Source: Halanaerobiaceae bacterium (GTDB lineage: Bacteria; Bacillota; Halanaerobiia; Halanaerobiales; Halarsenatibacteraceae). From it: 59,421 nucleotides of DNA. Below, piece by piece: positions 42,818 to 50,267 of the stretch. The notes beneath the pieces were generated by a model, which saw nothing but the letters and a program-made list of their open reading frames with translations, searched no databases and was not told where the DNA came from. Location: positions 1 to 59,421 of the forward strand of contig PWDW01000160.1 of NCBI GenBank assembly GCA_003553225.1, read 5' to 3'. Numbering within the stretch: position 1 is the first letter of the stretch; each line of letters begins with the position of its first letter. A program made the translations under genes and the position numbers.

Positions 42818-43366
42818 ATGGGTATAATACAGAAAACAACTTCCTTTTTTGAAAAAAGAGTTTTTAAAAATCCTCTGCTTTTTTATTTATATTCACTTCC
42901 CTATCGGTATATTCTGTATAATGAAATTAAGCTGGCCGAAATTTGTTCAGAAGATCGGATACTTAATATTGGCTGTGGAGCTATTCCCTTTTCAGCAGTT
43001 CATATAGCTCAGCTGGCGGGGGCCCGGGTTGAAGCGGTGGACATTGACCCTGAAGCCTGCCGGGAGGGCCAAAAAAATTTACAGCGCCTGGGGCTGGAAG
43101 AAAAAATTACGATTACTCAGGCTGATGGTACCTCCTGTGAGGTCGGAGGTTTTTCCGTGGTTCTGGTGGCTCTGCAGGCAGAACCTAAAAATGAGATTAT
43201 GCAAAATCTGCAGCTGAAAGCCGATTCGGGAACCAGAGTTGTTTTCAGAAAGCCCAGAGCTGGTTTTGAAAATCAATATCAGCCTTTACCTGAAAACCGG
43301 GAAGTGGAACGCAGAGTTTTTCAGCCGATGATTACATTTAATCAGTCGGTGCTTTACAGGATGTGA
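42818..43366 (+). CDS. Small SAM-binding enzyme, methyltransferase/nicotianamine-synthase-like fold
   Basis: This 182-residue protein has the class I S-adenosylmethionine fold. Motif I reads RILNIGCGAIPFSAVHIAQ (47-65) and motif II VEAVDIDPEACREGQ. The P-[FL]-[ST] after the glycine loop resembles nicotianamine-synthase-type enzymes, which transfer an aminocarboxypropyl group rather than methyl. Downstream motifs are weak and the protein is short for a methyltransferase. The N-terminus (FKNPLLFYLYSLPYRYILYNEIKLAE) contains a hydrophobic amphipathic region that may bind membranes. AAGGAG precedes the ATG. It is followed by a flippase-like protein and another SAM enzyme, so it is one half of a small cassette. 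Confidence 0.72.
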   Translation: MGIIQKTTSFFEKRVFKNPLLFYLYSLPYRYILYNEIKLAEICSEDRILNIGCGAIPFSAVHIAQLAGARVEAVDIDPEACREGQKNLQRLGLEEKITITQADGTSCEVGGFSVVLVALQAEPKNEIMQNLQLKADSGTRVVFRKPRAGFENQYQPLPENREVERRVFQPMITFNQSVLYRM

Positions 43367-43434
43367 AATAATTTTCAATATGATATATGGAGACCAGTTG
43401 AGATAAAATTGTGATATTAAAAATGGAGGAATTT

Positions 43435-44478
43435 ATGTTAAAATTTATTAATCGCAAAACCATAATGTGGCTTTCAGGCTTTTTGCTGGTGGTGGGATTA
43501 ACTGTATACCGGGGACAGGAAGAATTTTTGTCAGCTCTTTCCCACATAAACCCTGGATGGTTAATAATCCTGCTGGTTTTACAGTTCATTACTCTGTTAC
43601 TGCTTGTTTATCAGTGGTATTATATTTTAAATAAGAAAGGCAATATTAGCTTTCGTGAGGTTCTGGTTATATACCTGACCGGAAGTTTTGTGGAAAGTAC
43701 CACTCCTTCCACAAAATTCGGGGGAGAAACGGCCCGCTTTTGTCTTTTTAGAAAACATACCCGGCTCAATAATACGGAATTATCTGCCGTGATCTGTCTG
43801 CAGAAATACATTCTGATGGTACCGTTTATGTTAATCAGTTTTTTGACAGTATTTCTGGCATCGGGGAGGGGTCTGATTGTCCCCGAGGCCGTTCATTACA
43901 CTCTGATAATTACAGTACTGGCAGGTATCTTTTCATATCTATTTTTTCGGGTAATTAATCTTTTTAATTTAGGAAAACAGCTTAATTTTTCCCGGATCCT
44001 AAAAGATTATGTTCAGGTATATACTCCGGAATTTTTTTTTAATATGATAACCAAAACTGTCAGGTTTGGGCAGGAAGTGTTAAGTGATATAAAGATTAGT
44101 TTGAAGGAAAGTCCCGGCTATCATTTATATGTCATATCTTTGGCTGTATGGCTTTTATATCCCCTGAAAATGTATCTTGCCGCTTCTATGATTGGCCTGA
44201 ATACTGGTCCGGCTTTTATCATTCTGGCAACTTTTGTCTGCTATCTGGTCGGTATTTTGCCCTTAACTCCCGGAGGTTTAGGCACCTTTGAAGGAACAGC
44301 CGGTCTTATGTTTGCCCTGAATGGATTTTTGTTTGCAGAAGGTCTGGTGGTAGCTGTGGTGGTCCGACTTGCTACCTACTGGTTTCCCCTTTTTCTGTCT
44401 CTGCTGGCAGCTGTTTATCTGTTTGGTCTGCGAGGTCAACAGCTCACTTCCGGACAGCCCTTAGAAGAAGGTAATTGA
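43435..44478 (+). CDS. Flippase-like integral membrane protein (UPF0104 / lysylphosphatidylglycerol-synthase TM type)
   Basis: This 347-residue protein has about eight membrane helices. The signatures are ESTTPSTKFGGETARFCLFRKH and ILPLTPGGLGTFEGTAGLMF, both typical of the LPG_synthase_TM/UPF0104 family, which includes the flippase half of MprF and AglD-like proteins. It has no cytosolic synthase domain. Such proteins translocate modified lipids or glycolipids. GGAGG lies seven to eight bases before the ATG at 43435; the GTG at 43411 precedes that site. Its stop TGA is one base before the start of the next gene (44480), showing coupling to the second SAM enzyme. Confidence 0.87.
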   Translation: MLKFINRKTIMWLSGFLLVVGLTVYRGQEEFLSALSHINPGWLIILLVLQFITLLLLVYQWYYILNKKGNISFREVLVIYLTGSFVESTTPSTKFGGETARFCLFRKHTRLNNTELSAVICLQKYILMVPFMLISFLTVFLASGRGLIVPEAVHYTLIITVLAGIFSYLFFRVINLFNLGKQLNFSRILKDYVQVYTPEFFFNMITKTVRFGQEVLSDIKISLKESPGYHLYVISLAVWLLYPLKMYLAASMIGLNTGPAFIILATFVCYLVGILPLTPGGLGTFEGTAGLMFALNGFLFAEGLVVAVVVRLATYWFPLFLSLLAAVYLFGLRGQQLTSGQPLEEGN

Positions 44479-44479
44479 T

Positions 44480-45094
44480 ATGAGGTGGCCAGAAGCTTCT
44501 TTTGGGGATTATTTTCTGAGATTTTTACAGGGAGTTGAAAATACTGCGGCCCACAGCTTTAATATCAGCAAAGCATATAATTATCTTTTTTACCGGCATA
44601 TGGTGTTTCGTGAACTAAAGAAAAGTGATCTTCAAACCGGAGATCGGGTTCTGCATATCGGGAGTGGGGCCCTGCCTTTGACCGGAATTATTTTGGCCCA
44701 GCAGGGAATATTTGTACGGGGGGTGGACTACAGTGAACGGGCTATCAGGGCAGCCCGACAGCTGGTTAAAAAGTATGAGCTCCAGGAAATGATTGAATTT
44801 CAGCATCAGGAGGCCCGTAATATGCTTAAAAAAGCGGCCACCCGGAAGATTAATGCAGCAAATTATCTGGACAGCTGGGATGGGGTCTGGATTTCACTGC
44901 ATGTTTTTTCCAAAAAGGAAATAATTCAGAAACTGTGTCAGCTGCTTGCACCGGGTACAAAAATTATATATCGAAATCCCCGGGGCTGGCTGGAGAGATT
45001 TTATGTTCCGGTTGCAGCTAATGAGCTGGGATGTGTAAGATCCAAAAAGGTAAGCCACAATTTGAGCAAGGAATCGATTATATTTTCTGTGTAA
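44480..45094 (+). CDS. SAM-dependent enzyme with nicotianamine-synthase-like motif
   Basis: This 204-residue protein has motif I DRVLHIGSGALPLTGIILAQQG (55-76), a near match to the GSGxxPLTxIxLA pattern of nicotianamine synthases, followed by VRGVDYSERAIRAARQLVKKY. A segment DGVWISLHVFSKKEIIQKLCQLLAPGTKIIYRNPRGWLERF completes the fold. It could transfer a 3-amino-3-carboxypropyl or a methyl group. The N-terminus is related in plan to the product of 42818 (helical entry, then motif I). The acceptor might be a lipid, given the flippase-like gene between them; a metallophore is the alternative, given feoAB next door. Both ideas are inference. Confidence 0.7.
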   Translation: MRWPEASFGDYFLRFLQGVENTAAHSFNISKAYNYLFYRHMVFRELKKSDLQTGDRVLHIGSGALPLTGIILAQQGIFVRGVDYSERAIRAARQLVKKYELQEMIEFQHQEARNMLKKAATRKINAANYLDSWDGVWISLHVFSKKEIIQKLCQLLAPGTKIIYRNPRGWLERFYVPVAANELGCVRSKKVSHNLSKESIIFSV

Positions 45095-45203
45095 TACTTT
45101 ATATTTTATTTTTGAGGTGTTTTATTGTAAATGAATTATATTATAATATATAGCAATAATTTAAGATCCTTAATAGAGCAGATATTTTGTGAGGAGGAAT
45201 TTT

Positions 45204-45542
45204 ATGGCAGCCAGAAGAAAAATATATACTGCAAAAAATCATCAGCAGAGAAGTCAAAAAAGAAAAAAACACCGTAGAGGCCATAAAAAATCAGGCCGCC
45301 AGACTTCCCGGCAGCTGACTCTGGATGAACTTGAATGTAATAAAAAATGTAAAATAGCCTGTTTGCCGGATCATCCCCGGCTGGCACCACTGGGCTTAAG
45401 AAAAGGAAAGAGCATCCAGGTGAAAGCCAGACAGCCCTGGGGAGGACCGGTACTGGTTGAGGTTGATGGCCGGCGGGCCGCTCTGGACCGCCGTATTGCC
45501 CGCCTGATAGAACTGCAGGGTGACTCTGATGCCGAAAAGTAA
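45204..45542 (+). CDS. feoA: FeoA-domain protein with basic N-terminal extension
   Basis: This 112-residue protein has an SH3-like FeoA domain at about 38-107 (LTLDELECNKKCKIACLPDHPRLAPLGLRKGKSIQVKARQPWGGPVLVEVDGRRAALDRRIARLIEL). FeoA usually has about 75 residues. The first ~37 residues are extremely basic (ARRKIYTAKNHQQRSQKRKK, then HRRGHKK), unusual for FeoA and suggestive of binding nucleic acid or membrane lipid head groups. GAGGAGG lies just before the ATG at 45204. It overlaps feoB by 14 bases, so the two are translated in step. Confidence 0.85.
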   Translation: MAARRKIYTAKNHQQRSQKRKKHRRGHKKSGRQTSRQLTLDELECNKKCKIACLPDHPRLAPLGLRKGKSIQVKARQPWGGPVLVEVDGRRAALDRRIARLIELQGDSDAEK

Positions 45543-47277
45543 GAGCGAGAAAATTTTATTAATTGGACCTCCCAATGTGGGGAAAAGTGTATTTTTTGGA
45601 CAGCTGACCGGTCTGGAGGTCAGAGTTTCCAATTATGCCGGGACTACAGTGGACTACAGAGAAGGTCAATTAACCCTTTCGGGGCGTGATTTTACCCTTA
45701 TTGATGTCCCGGGAACCTACACCCTGGATGCCAGTAATGAGGCTGAAGAAATTGCCGTGGAAATGCTCAATCAAGAACCCGGAGCAGTAATCTGTGTTCT
45801 GGATGCTCTTAATCTGGAGAGCAGTCTTTATTTACTGCTGCAGATTCTGGAGTCCGGAGTTCCGGTAATCCCGGTGATAAATCGCATGGATCTTCTGGAT
45901 CAGAAAAATTACCAGCTTGATGTAAAATTGCTATCCCGGGAGCTTAAGCTGCCGGTTTTACCGGCAGTGGCCGTGGAGGGTCAGGGCCTGGGTGAGCTGA
46001 CCCAGAATTTGGAAAAGATACTGTTGTCCGAAAATAAGTCCGGCAGTGAAACTTACCGGCCCGATGATAACCTGCAGATTGATAATGAAGAGCAGAGATG
46101 GCGGCAGGCTGAAAACCTTTACCATAAAGTTATTAATAAAGAGGGGGAGCAAAAAGTATCTACCCGGGAGAAATGGGGTAATCTTCTCATACAGCCCTGG
46201 CCGGGCTTTCCTCTGGCGGCAGTGATCATGAGTATATTTTTTGGTCTGGTAGTGGGTGCAGGTATGGGGATCAGGAATTTTTTGCTGCTGCCTTTTTTTG
46301 AAAGATTAATTTTCCCTCCTATTATATATATTATAGAAGCGGCTGTTTCCCCGGGAGTTATTCGTAATATTTTGATTGGAGAATATGGGTTTTTGATCAA
46401 AGGTCTGGAATGGCCCCTGGCTCTGGTTTTTCCCTATATTATTTCCTTTTATTCTGGGCTCAGTCTGCTTGAGGACAGCGGCTATCTGCCCCGATTGGGT
46501 GTGCTGCTGGATAGTATATTTGCCCGTATTGGCCTGGGAGGCAGTGGAATTATTCCCCTGCTTTTGGGTTATGGCTGTGCTATACCGGGAATAACCGCTA
46601 CCCGGGCCCTGGATTCTTATCGGGAGCGGTTAATTGTATCCACAGTTATTTGTCTTTCTGTACCCTGTATAGCACAGACGGGAGCATTTATTTCTCTTCT
46701 GGCCGAACAATCAATTTTGGTTGTACTGGCTCTTTTTATTTTCTCTCTTTTGTTTTTGGGCCTGTCGGCCGGTTTAATGAGCCGTTTTCTGGAGGGCAGC
46801 AGACCGGAAACGGTGGTGGAAATACCCGAACTGCTGTGGCCCCGGATTCGGGTGGTGGGTAAGAAAATATGGCTCAGAATTAAAAATTTTCTGGTTGGTG
46901 GAGAATTGCATATGATTTATGCTATTGCCCTGGCGGCTGTGCTTTATGAGACCGGGGTTTTGCTGTATCTTGGCAGGTTAATTCAGCCGGTGGTTACCGG
47001 GTGGCTGCGCCTCCCGGCTGAGGCGGCTAACCCGCTGATACTGGGAATTGTCCGCCGTGAGCTGACCGTACTGCCCCTGCTGGAGATGAATTTAACCTCT
47101 CTTCAGCTTTTTGTGGCCGCTCTGGTAGGCCTGTTTTATGTACCCTGTATTGCTGTATTTGCTGTTTTAAATAGTGAATTTAACCTGAAGGTAACCGGTC
47201 TGGTGCTCTTTATTACAGTATTTACATCTTTTTTGTTGGGTGGTATAGTCTCCCGCTTGGGTGGCTTGTTTTTATAG
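45529..47277 (+). CDS. feoB: FeoB-family ferrous-iron transporter, divergent
   Basis: This 582-residue protein has an N-terminal G domain: G1 GPPNVGKS (usually GNPNxGKT/S), G2 Thr in YAGTTVDY, G3 DVPG, G4 NRMD. A helical spacer and about ten membrane helices follow in the Gate/FeoB_C arrangement. LEDSGYLPRLGVLLDSIF and IPLLLGYGCAIPGITATRAL match the first Gate block, but the usual CNVPAIMATR reads CAIPGITATR, and the second PCxARLP-type block reads PCIAQTGAF. Such changes at the predicted metal path may alter selectivity. Shorter than E. coli FeoB (773). A GTG at 45520 would add three residues; the ATG at 45529 has GGGTG upstream. Confidence 0.9.
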   Translation: MPKSKSEKILLIGPPNVGKSVFFGQLTGLEVRVSNYAGTTVDYREGQLTLSGRDFTLIDVPGTYTLDASNEAEEIAVEMLNQEPGAVICVLDALNLESSLYLLLQILESGVPVIPVINRMDLLDQKNYQLDVKLLSRELKLPVLPAVAVEGQGLGELTQNLEKILLSENKSGSETYRPDDNLQIDNEEQRWRQAENLYHKVINKEGEQKVSTREKWGNLLIQPWPGFPLAAVIMSIFFGLVVGAGMGIRNFLLLPFFERLIFPPIIYIIEAAVSPGVIRNILIGEYGFLIKGLEWPLALVFPYIISFYSGLSLLEDSGYLPRLGVLLDSIFARIGLGGSGIIPLLLGYGCAIPGITATRALDSYRERLIVSTVICLSVPCIAQTGAFISLLAEQSILVVLALFIFSLLFLGLSAGLMSRFLEGSRPETVVEIPELLWPRIRVVGKKIWLRIKNFLVGGELHMIYAIALAAVLYETGVLLYLGRLIQPVVTGWLRLPAEAANPLILGIVRRELTVLPLLEMNLTSLQLFVAALVGLFYVPCIAVFAVLNSEFNLKVTGLVLFITVFTSFLLGGIVSRLGGLFL

Positions 47278-47289
47278 GGTTCTTAAGTA

Positions 47290-47318
47290 TTGACAGGGGT
47301 GGTAGGATATAATAATAT
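47290..47318 (+). promoter_or_regulatory. Possible promoter of the AhpD-like gene
   Basis: TTGACA (47290-47295) and TAATAT (47313-47318) with 17 bp between. A better -10 (TATAAT at 47308) is too close to the -35. Confidence 0.5.
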
Positions 47319-47455
47319 TAAAGATAGAAAGATAAACAATAAATTTGATAATAAAATCCGGTAATTAATTAGAGGGACTGGATCAGAATATCAGAATGAT
47401 GGAGATTTCACAGGTGGAGTAATTACACAGAAGAAAAATCAAGGGGGTATAATTA

Positions 47456-47737
47456 ATGGCAGAACAGGAAAGCAAAAATGAACAGACAGAAAAAAAGCTT
47501 GATGAAAGGACCCGAGAACTTGTGGCCCTGGGGGCCAGTGTAGCGGCCAACTGTCTGCCCTGTTTTAAGTATCATTTTCGCAAACTCAATGGGCTGGAAG
47601 TAACGGCTTCAGAAATGGAAGAAGCCGTTAACATGGCCCGGAAGGTCAAAGCGAATCCACCCCGGCATATGGAGGAACTGGCCGATAAACTTTTATCCGG
47701 ATTATATGATAGGGAACAAAAGAAAGACAGCAATTAA
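47456..47737 (+). CDS. Carboxymuconolactone-decarboxylase/AhpD-like protein
   Basis: This 93-residue helical protein has the CMD/AhpD active-site segment LVALGASVAANCLPCFKYHFRKL: a CxxC (Cys-Leu-Pro-Cys) followed by a His in the expected helix. AhpD relatives reduce peroxiredoxin-type partners using this dithiol. The C-terminal helical part (PPRHMEELADKLL) is typical of small clostridial members. It lies after feoB, which fits protection from iron-derived peroxides, an inference. AAGGGGG precedes the ATG by 9-10 bases. Confidence 0.85.
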   Translation: MAEQESKNEQTEKKLDERTRELVALGASVAANCLPCFKYHFRKLNGLEVTASEMEEAVNMARKVKANPPRHMEELADKLLSGLYDREQKKDSN

Positions 47738-48225
47738 TGTCAATGAAAATCATTAGTTAAAAAGAGGTTTTCCATTTACAGTCTGCCGGAAAAGAAAAAA
47801 ACAGGTTATAAATAACATCTGGCTTCTGGCCCAGAGTTTCTGCATTCTCTTTAAGTCATCATCCGGAGGAGACATTTATCCGCTCAACACTACAGATATC
47901 ATCTCCTGGTTGCACTAAGCAGGTTCTGTTTTTTTATTATGGATTTTGCTGCTTCTACAGCTCTATCTTCAGCTCCTTGATCATAGGATAAATAAAAGAT
48001 CACGGATCCAGTCGGCGCTTTCCATTAGCCAAGTTTTTTAATTACCCGGCAGGATTAATTAATTTTTCATAATTTTATCAAAAATCATTCAATGTTTTTT
48101 CATACAAAAAATACATTTTTTTCACTTCTTCTTCAATTCTTTATGACATTTACATGCTAGTCTATATGTGTAAGAAACAAAACATCCTTTTTTAAAAAAT
48201 CAAAATTTGTAAAGGAGGGAATATC
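47738..48225. other. Intergenic region with a minus-strand coding remnant
   Basis: About 490 bp without an intact gene. A minus-strand stretch of 42 codons without a start, at 47899-48024, reads like protein (see the separate entry). The last 130 bases before 48226 are strongly AT-rich and should hold the promoter of the small lipoprotein gene. Confidence 0.4.
47899..48024 (-). pseudogene. Possible protein remnant
   Basis: The minus-strand frame contains VIFYLSYDQGAEDRAVEAA and KSIIKKQNLLSAT, an ordinary alternating helix-strand composition. It is bounded by stops and has no ATG, TTG or ribosome binding site at its beginning. It may be the leftover of a lost gene; the family is not recognised. 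Confidence 0.25.
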
Positions 48226-48420
48226 ATGAGATTAGGTAAAACTAAAAAAATAATAGCTTTATTCTGTATTGTATTTTTCTTTGCTGCTTTTGCAGTAGGC
48301 TGTGGTGAAGTTGATGATGATTGGGAAGAATTGGAAGACGAGTTTGAAATTGAAGAAGAAAATGATATTGATGAGGGTCTTAATGATGGTATGGATGACG
48401 GATTTGATGATGGCTTTTAG
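48226..48420 (+). CDS. Small acidic lipoprotein
   Basis: This 64-residue protein has a signal peptide (basic start, hydrophobic IIALFCIVFFFAAFAVGC) with a lipobox-like AVGC. The mature part of about 38 residues is almost wholly Asp/Glu (DDDWEELEDEFEIEEENDIDE) with a Gly-Asp repeat tail (DGMDDGFDDGF). It should be an acylated, very acidic envelope peptide. Roles could include divalent-cation binding or charge adaptation to salt; I do not recognise a family. AAAGGAGGG precedes the ATG. A structured intergenic element and uspA follow. Confidence 0.75.
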   Translation: MRLGKTKKIIALFCIVFFFAAFAVGCGEVDDDWEELEDEFEIEEENDIDEGLNDGMDDGFDDGF

Positions 48421-48436
48421 TTATTAAAAAAATATA

Positions 48437-48513
48437 GGTTGTCATCCACAACCGGTGTTATATTATCCTGAGGTTGCAGGGCTGAGGTTAAGGTAACCCA
48501 ACCAACATCAGGA
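48437..48513 (+). ncRNA. Structured RNA element or leader before uspA
   Basis: Three stems can be drawn by eye. Hairpin 1: GGTTGT-CATCC-ACAACC (48437-48453). Stem 2: TCCTGAGGTTG (48466-48476) pairs with CAACC-aaca-TCAGGA (48499-48513). Inside stem 2, hairpin 3: GGTTA-AGG-TAACC (48486-48498). No known riboswitch consensus is recognised. It may be a cis-regulatory leader of uspA or a small RNA. Confidence 0.4.
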
Positions 48514-48633
48514 CTAATCGAACAGGGCCATACAGGAAGCTGCTTTGCGTAATTTAAATCACACTTCTAGTAACAATTGTCAACCATAATATTTTTAGTT
48601 TCCTTAATTATTAAATTAAGGGGGAGAAGAAAA

Positions 48634-49089
48634 ATGGTAAAAATTTTACTGGCTGTTGATGGTTCTGAAAACAGTGATAAAGCGGTGTCAAAGGTGGCAG
48701 AAGTGGCTTCCTCCAAGGCAGCAGAGATTAATCTGATAACTGTTATTGAAGATATTAATATTTCCAAGAAAGACTCCACCACTACTCCTTCGCCCAGAAA
48801 AATTAAAAAAATCAGGAAACAAAGAGAAAAACAAAGAGAACTGGAAGCTGAAGGAGAAAGTATTTTAAATGAGGCAGAAAAAATTCTTAATGAAGAAAAT
48901 TTAGAGGCAAAAAAAGTTATGGTAAACGGCAATGCTCCAGACAAAATTTGTGAATATGCCGAAGAAAAGGAAATTGATCTTATTGCACTTGCTGACAAGG
49001 GCCGGGGAGGAATTAAAAAAATTCTTCTGGGAAGCACCAGTGAAAAGGTGCTTCGAAATGCTAATAGTCCCGTTCTTGTAATCAAATAG
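48634..49089 (+). CDS. Universal stress protein (UspA family)
   Basis: This 151-residue cytoplasmic protein has the Rossmann-like Usp fold: KILLAVDGSENSDKAVSKV at the start and, near the end, the ATP-binding pattern G-x2-G-x-GS in LADKGRGGIKKILLGSTSEKV with SPVLVIK. A long Lys/Arg/Glu-rich insertion (PRKIKKIRKQREKQRELEAEGE) lies between strand 2 and strand 3. ATP-binding Usps respond to starvation, oxygen and osmotic stress. I take ATG 48634 with GGGGGAG upstream; the in-frame ATG at 48577 would add 19 residues without a site and lies in the structured leader. Confidence 0.93.
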   Translation: MVKILLAVDGSENSDKAVSKVAEVASSKAAEINLITVIEDINISKKDSTTTPSPRKIKKIRKQREKQRELEAEGESILNEAEKILNEENLEAKKVMVNGNAPDKICEYAEEKEIDLIALADKGRGGIKKILLGSTSEKVLRNANSPVLVIK

Positions 49090-49147
49090 GATAGTTTTTA
49101 TGCCTCAATTCTACAGGAATAAACTTTAAAATATAAATTTATAAGGC

Positions 49148-49180
49148 CATCCCCCTTTAAAGGGGGATGTTTCATTTCTC
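49148..49180 (+). terminator. Rho-independent terminator after uspA
   Basis: An 11-bp perfect stem CATCCCCCTTT/AAAGGGGGATG with no unpaired loop bases is followed by TTTCATTTCT. Between here and 49388 no gene is visible. Confidence 0.8.
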
Positions 49181-49387
49181 TGATAAATATCTTCAAATGT
49201 AATTCAATAAGTTTTTTAAAATGTTTTAATTAGTCCTCTGTTGTATCACTAAATTTATTTTGATTAATTTATAAGGAATTATTATATTTTAACTTGCCAG
49301 ATAATAGTTGATAAAGAAGGAAAAATCAGCGGTTAATGGGCCTATGTTCTTATCTTTTTTGCGGCTATAACTTGAGACTATAGCCCC

Positions 49388-49579
49388 ATGACCCAAAAAG
49401 AGATTTACAGGACAGCTCAGGAGAGCATAAAGGCAGAATATTCAGCTAATTATTATTTGTTAGCTCTACATAAGATTGACAATGTATGCACAGAATGTTA
49501 TTATTATAGCACATTAAAGAAGTGCGACATTAAAGATAATAGAGGTGATAAACTGGTATGGAGCGTAAAAAACAATTAG
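49388..49579 (+). CDS. Small cysteine-containing ORF
   Basis: This 63-residue ORF contains VCTECYYYSTLKKCDI, a CxxC plus a third Cys that could bind a metal. The N-terminus is helical (KEIYRTAQESIKAEYSANYYLLALHK). There is no obvious ribosome binding site. It overlaps the next small gene by 22 bases. The sequence resembles short accessory genes of phage or plasmid origin, but I cannot name a family. Confidence 0.45.
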   Translation: MTQKEIYRTAQESIKAEYSANYYLLALHKIDNVCTECYYYSTLKKCDIKDNRGDKLVWSVKNN

Positions 49580-49743
49580 ATGACAGAGTTACTTTCAGGG
49601 TTAACCATGAGCAGTGGGTTGAGTTTAAGAAAGAATGTCAGAAGTATAATTTACCTGCCAGTATTGTTATACGTCAGTTCATGCAGGATTTTGACGACAT
49701 AATAACAATAAAAGACCTTTTTGAAGAACAAAATCCCGGATAA
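49558..49743 (+). CDS. Ribbon-helix-helix-like small DNA-binding protein
   Basis: This 61-residue protein begins KKQLDDRVTFRVNHEQWVEFKKECQKYNLPASIVIRQFMQDF: a basic strand (RVTFRV), helix, turn and helix as in RHH/CopG-like regulators. It probably dimerises and binds DNA. GAGGTGATA lies upstream of the ATG. It is the second of four tiny genes. It could be an antitoxin or a plasmid copy-control type regulator, but no toxin partner is identified. Confidence 0.6.
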   Translation: MERKKQLDDRVTFRVNHEQWVEFKKECQKYNLPASIVIRQFMQDFDDIITIKDLFEEQNPG

Positions 49744-49763
49744 TCATTTTTAGGGGGTATATT

Positions 49764-49976
49764 ATGAAAATCACTCGTAAAAAAGAAAGGGCTTATTTAT
49801 TTGAAGACTTAGACCCCGCACATGTACGTGAAATAGAACTGGGATTAAGAGCCAGAAAACATCATTTAGCTGATAAAGAAGATGACGGTAAACACGAAGT
49901 GCAAAAATCAGTTGATGCCCTTGAAGAACTACTAGAAGAGCTGGGAAAAGCCAAAGGAAAAGTTCCTAAATATTAA
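49764..49976 (+). CDS. Small charged protein of unknown function
   Basis: This 70-residue protein is mostly helical and highly charged: MKITRKKERAYLFEDL, then DPAHVREIELGLRARKHHLADKED and EVQKSVDALEELLEELGKAKGK. No motif is recognised. GGGGG precedes the ATG (49764). It follows the RHH-like gene after 20 bases, so the two may be cotranscribed, and it is closed by a terminator. Confidence 0.55.
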   Translation: MKITRKKERAYLFEDLDPAHVREIELGLRARKHHLADKEDDGKHEVQKSVDALEELLEELGKAKGKVPKY

Positions 49977-49987
49977 TTTGTACCCCT

Positions 49988-50009
49988 CTGCCTTAAGGCA
50001 GGCTTTTTT
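49988..50009 (+). terminator. Rho-independent terminator
   Basis: CTGCC-TTAA-GGCAG followed by GCTTTTTT. It closes the run of tiny genes. Confidence 0.8.
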
Positions 50010-50063
50010 ATCCATTTTCATGCAAAAAGAAAGCGGCCCCTGTCTTGGGGAGGTAAACAGGAG

Positions 50064-50267
50064 ATGAAAGCAGGTAAGTGGGCCCGGTGTGCAGGCATTT
50101 ATTTCTCTAATGAGTTAAAATTAGGCCGAGAAGTTAAGTGTATTCATTGTGGGCTGAGTTTATATTTAAAAAGAAACTGGCACTGTCAGTATCTCAGGCT
50201 GAAAAAGAGGCTAGAAACAGGAGAAAAGGGGGGGCGTTTTAATGGAAATAATATATGCAGCTTCTGA
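50064..50267 (+). CDS. Small CxxC (zinc-finger-like) protein overlapping glgA
   Basis: This 67-residue basic protein contains two Cys groups: ARCAGIYFSN, and VKCIHCGLSLYLKRNWHCQYL, where CxxC and a following HC could bind zinc. GGGGAGG lies upstream of the ATG. Its last 26 bases overlap the glycogen-synthase-like gene, whose ribosome binding site lies within it. Function unknown; it may belong to the accessory segment. Confidence 0.5.
   Translation: MKAGKWARCAGIYFSNELKLGREVKCIHCGLSLYLKRNWHCQYLRLKKRLETGEKGGRFNGNNICSF

Noticed and set aside
47290-47313. TTGACA with TATAAT as a promoter before the AhpD-like gene
   Set aside because: Only 12 bp separate the hexamers; a TAATAT at 17 bp is used instead with low confidence.
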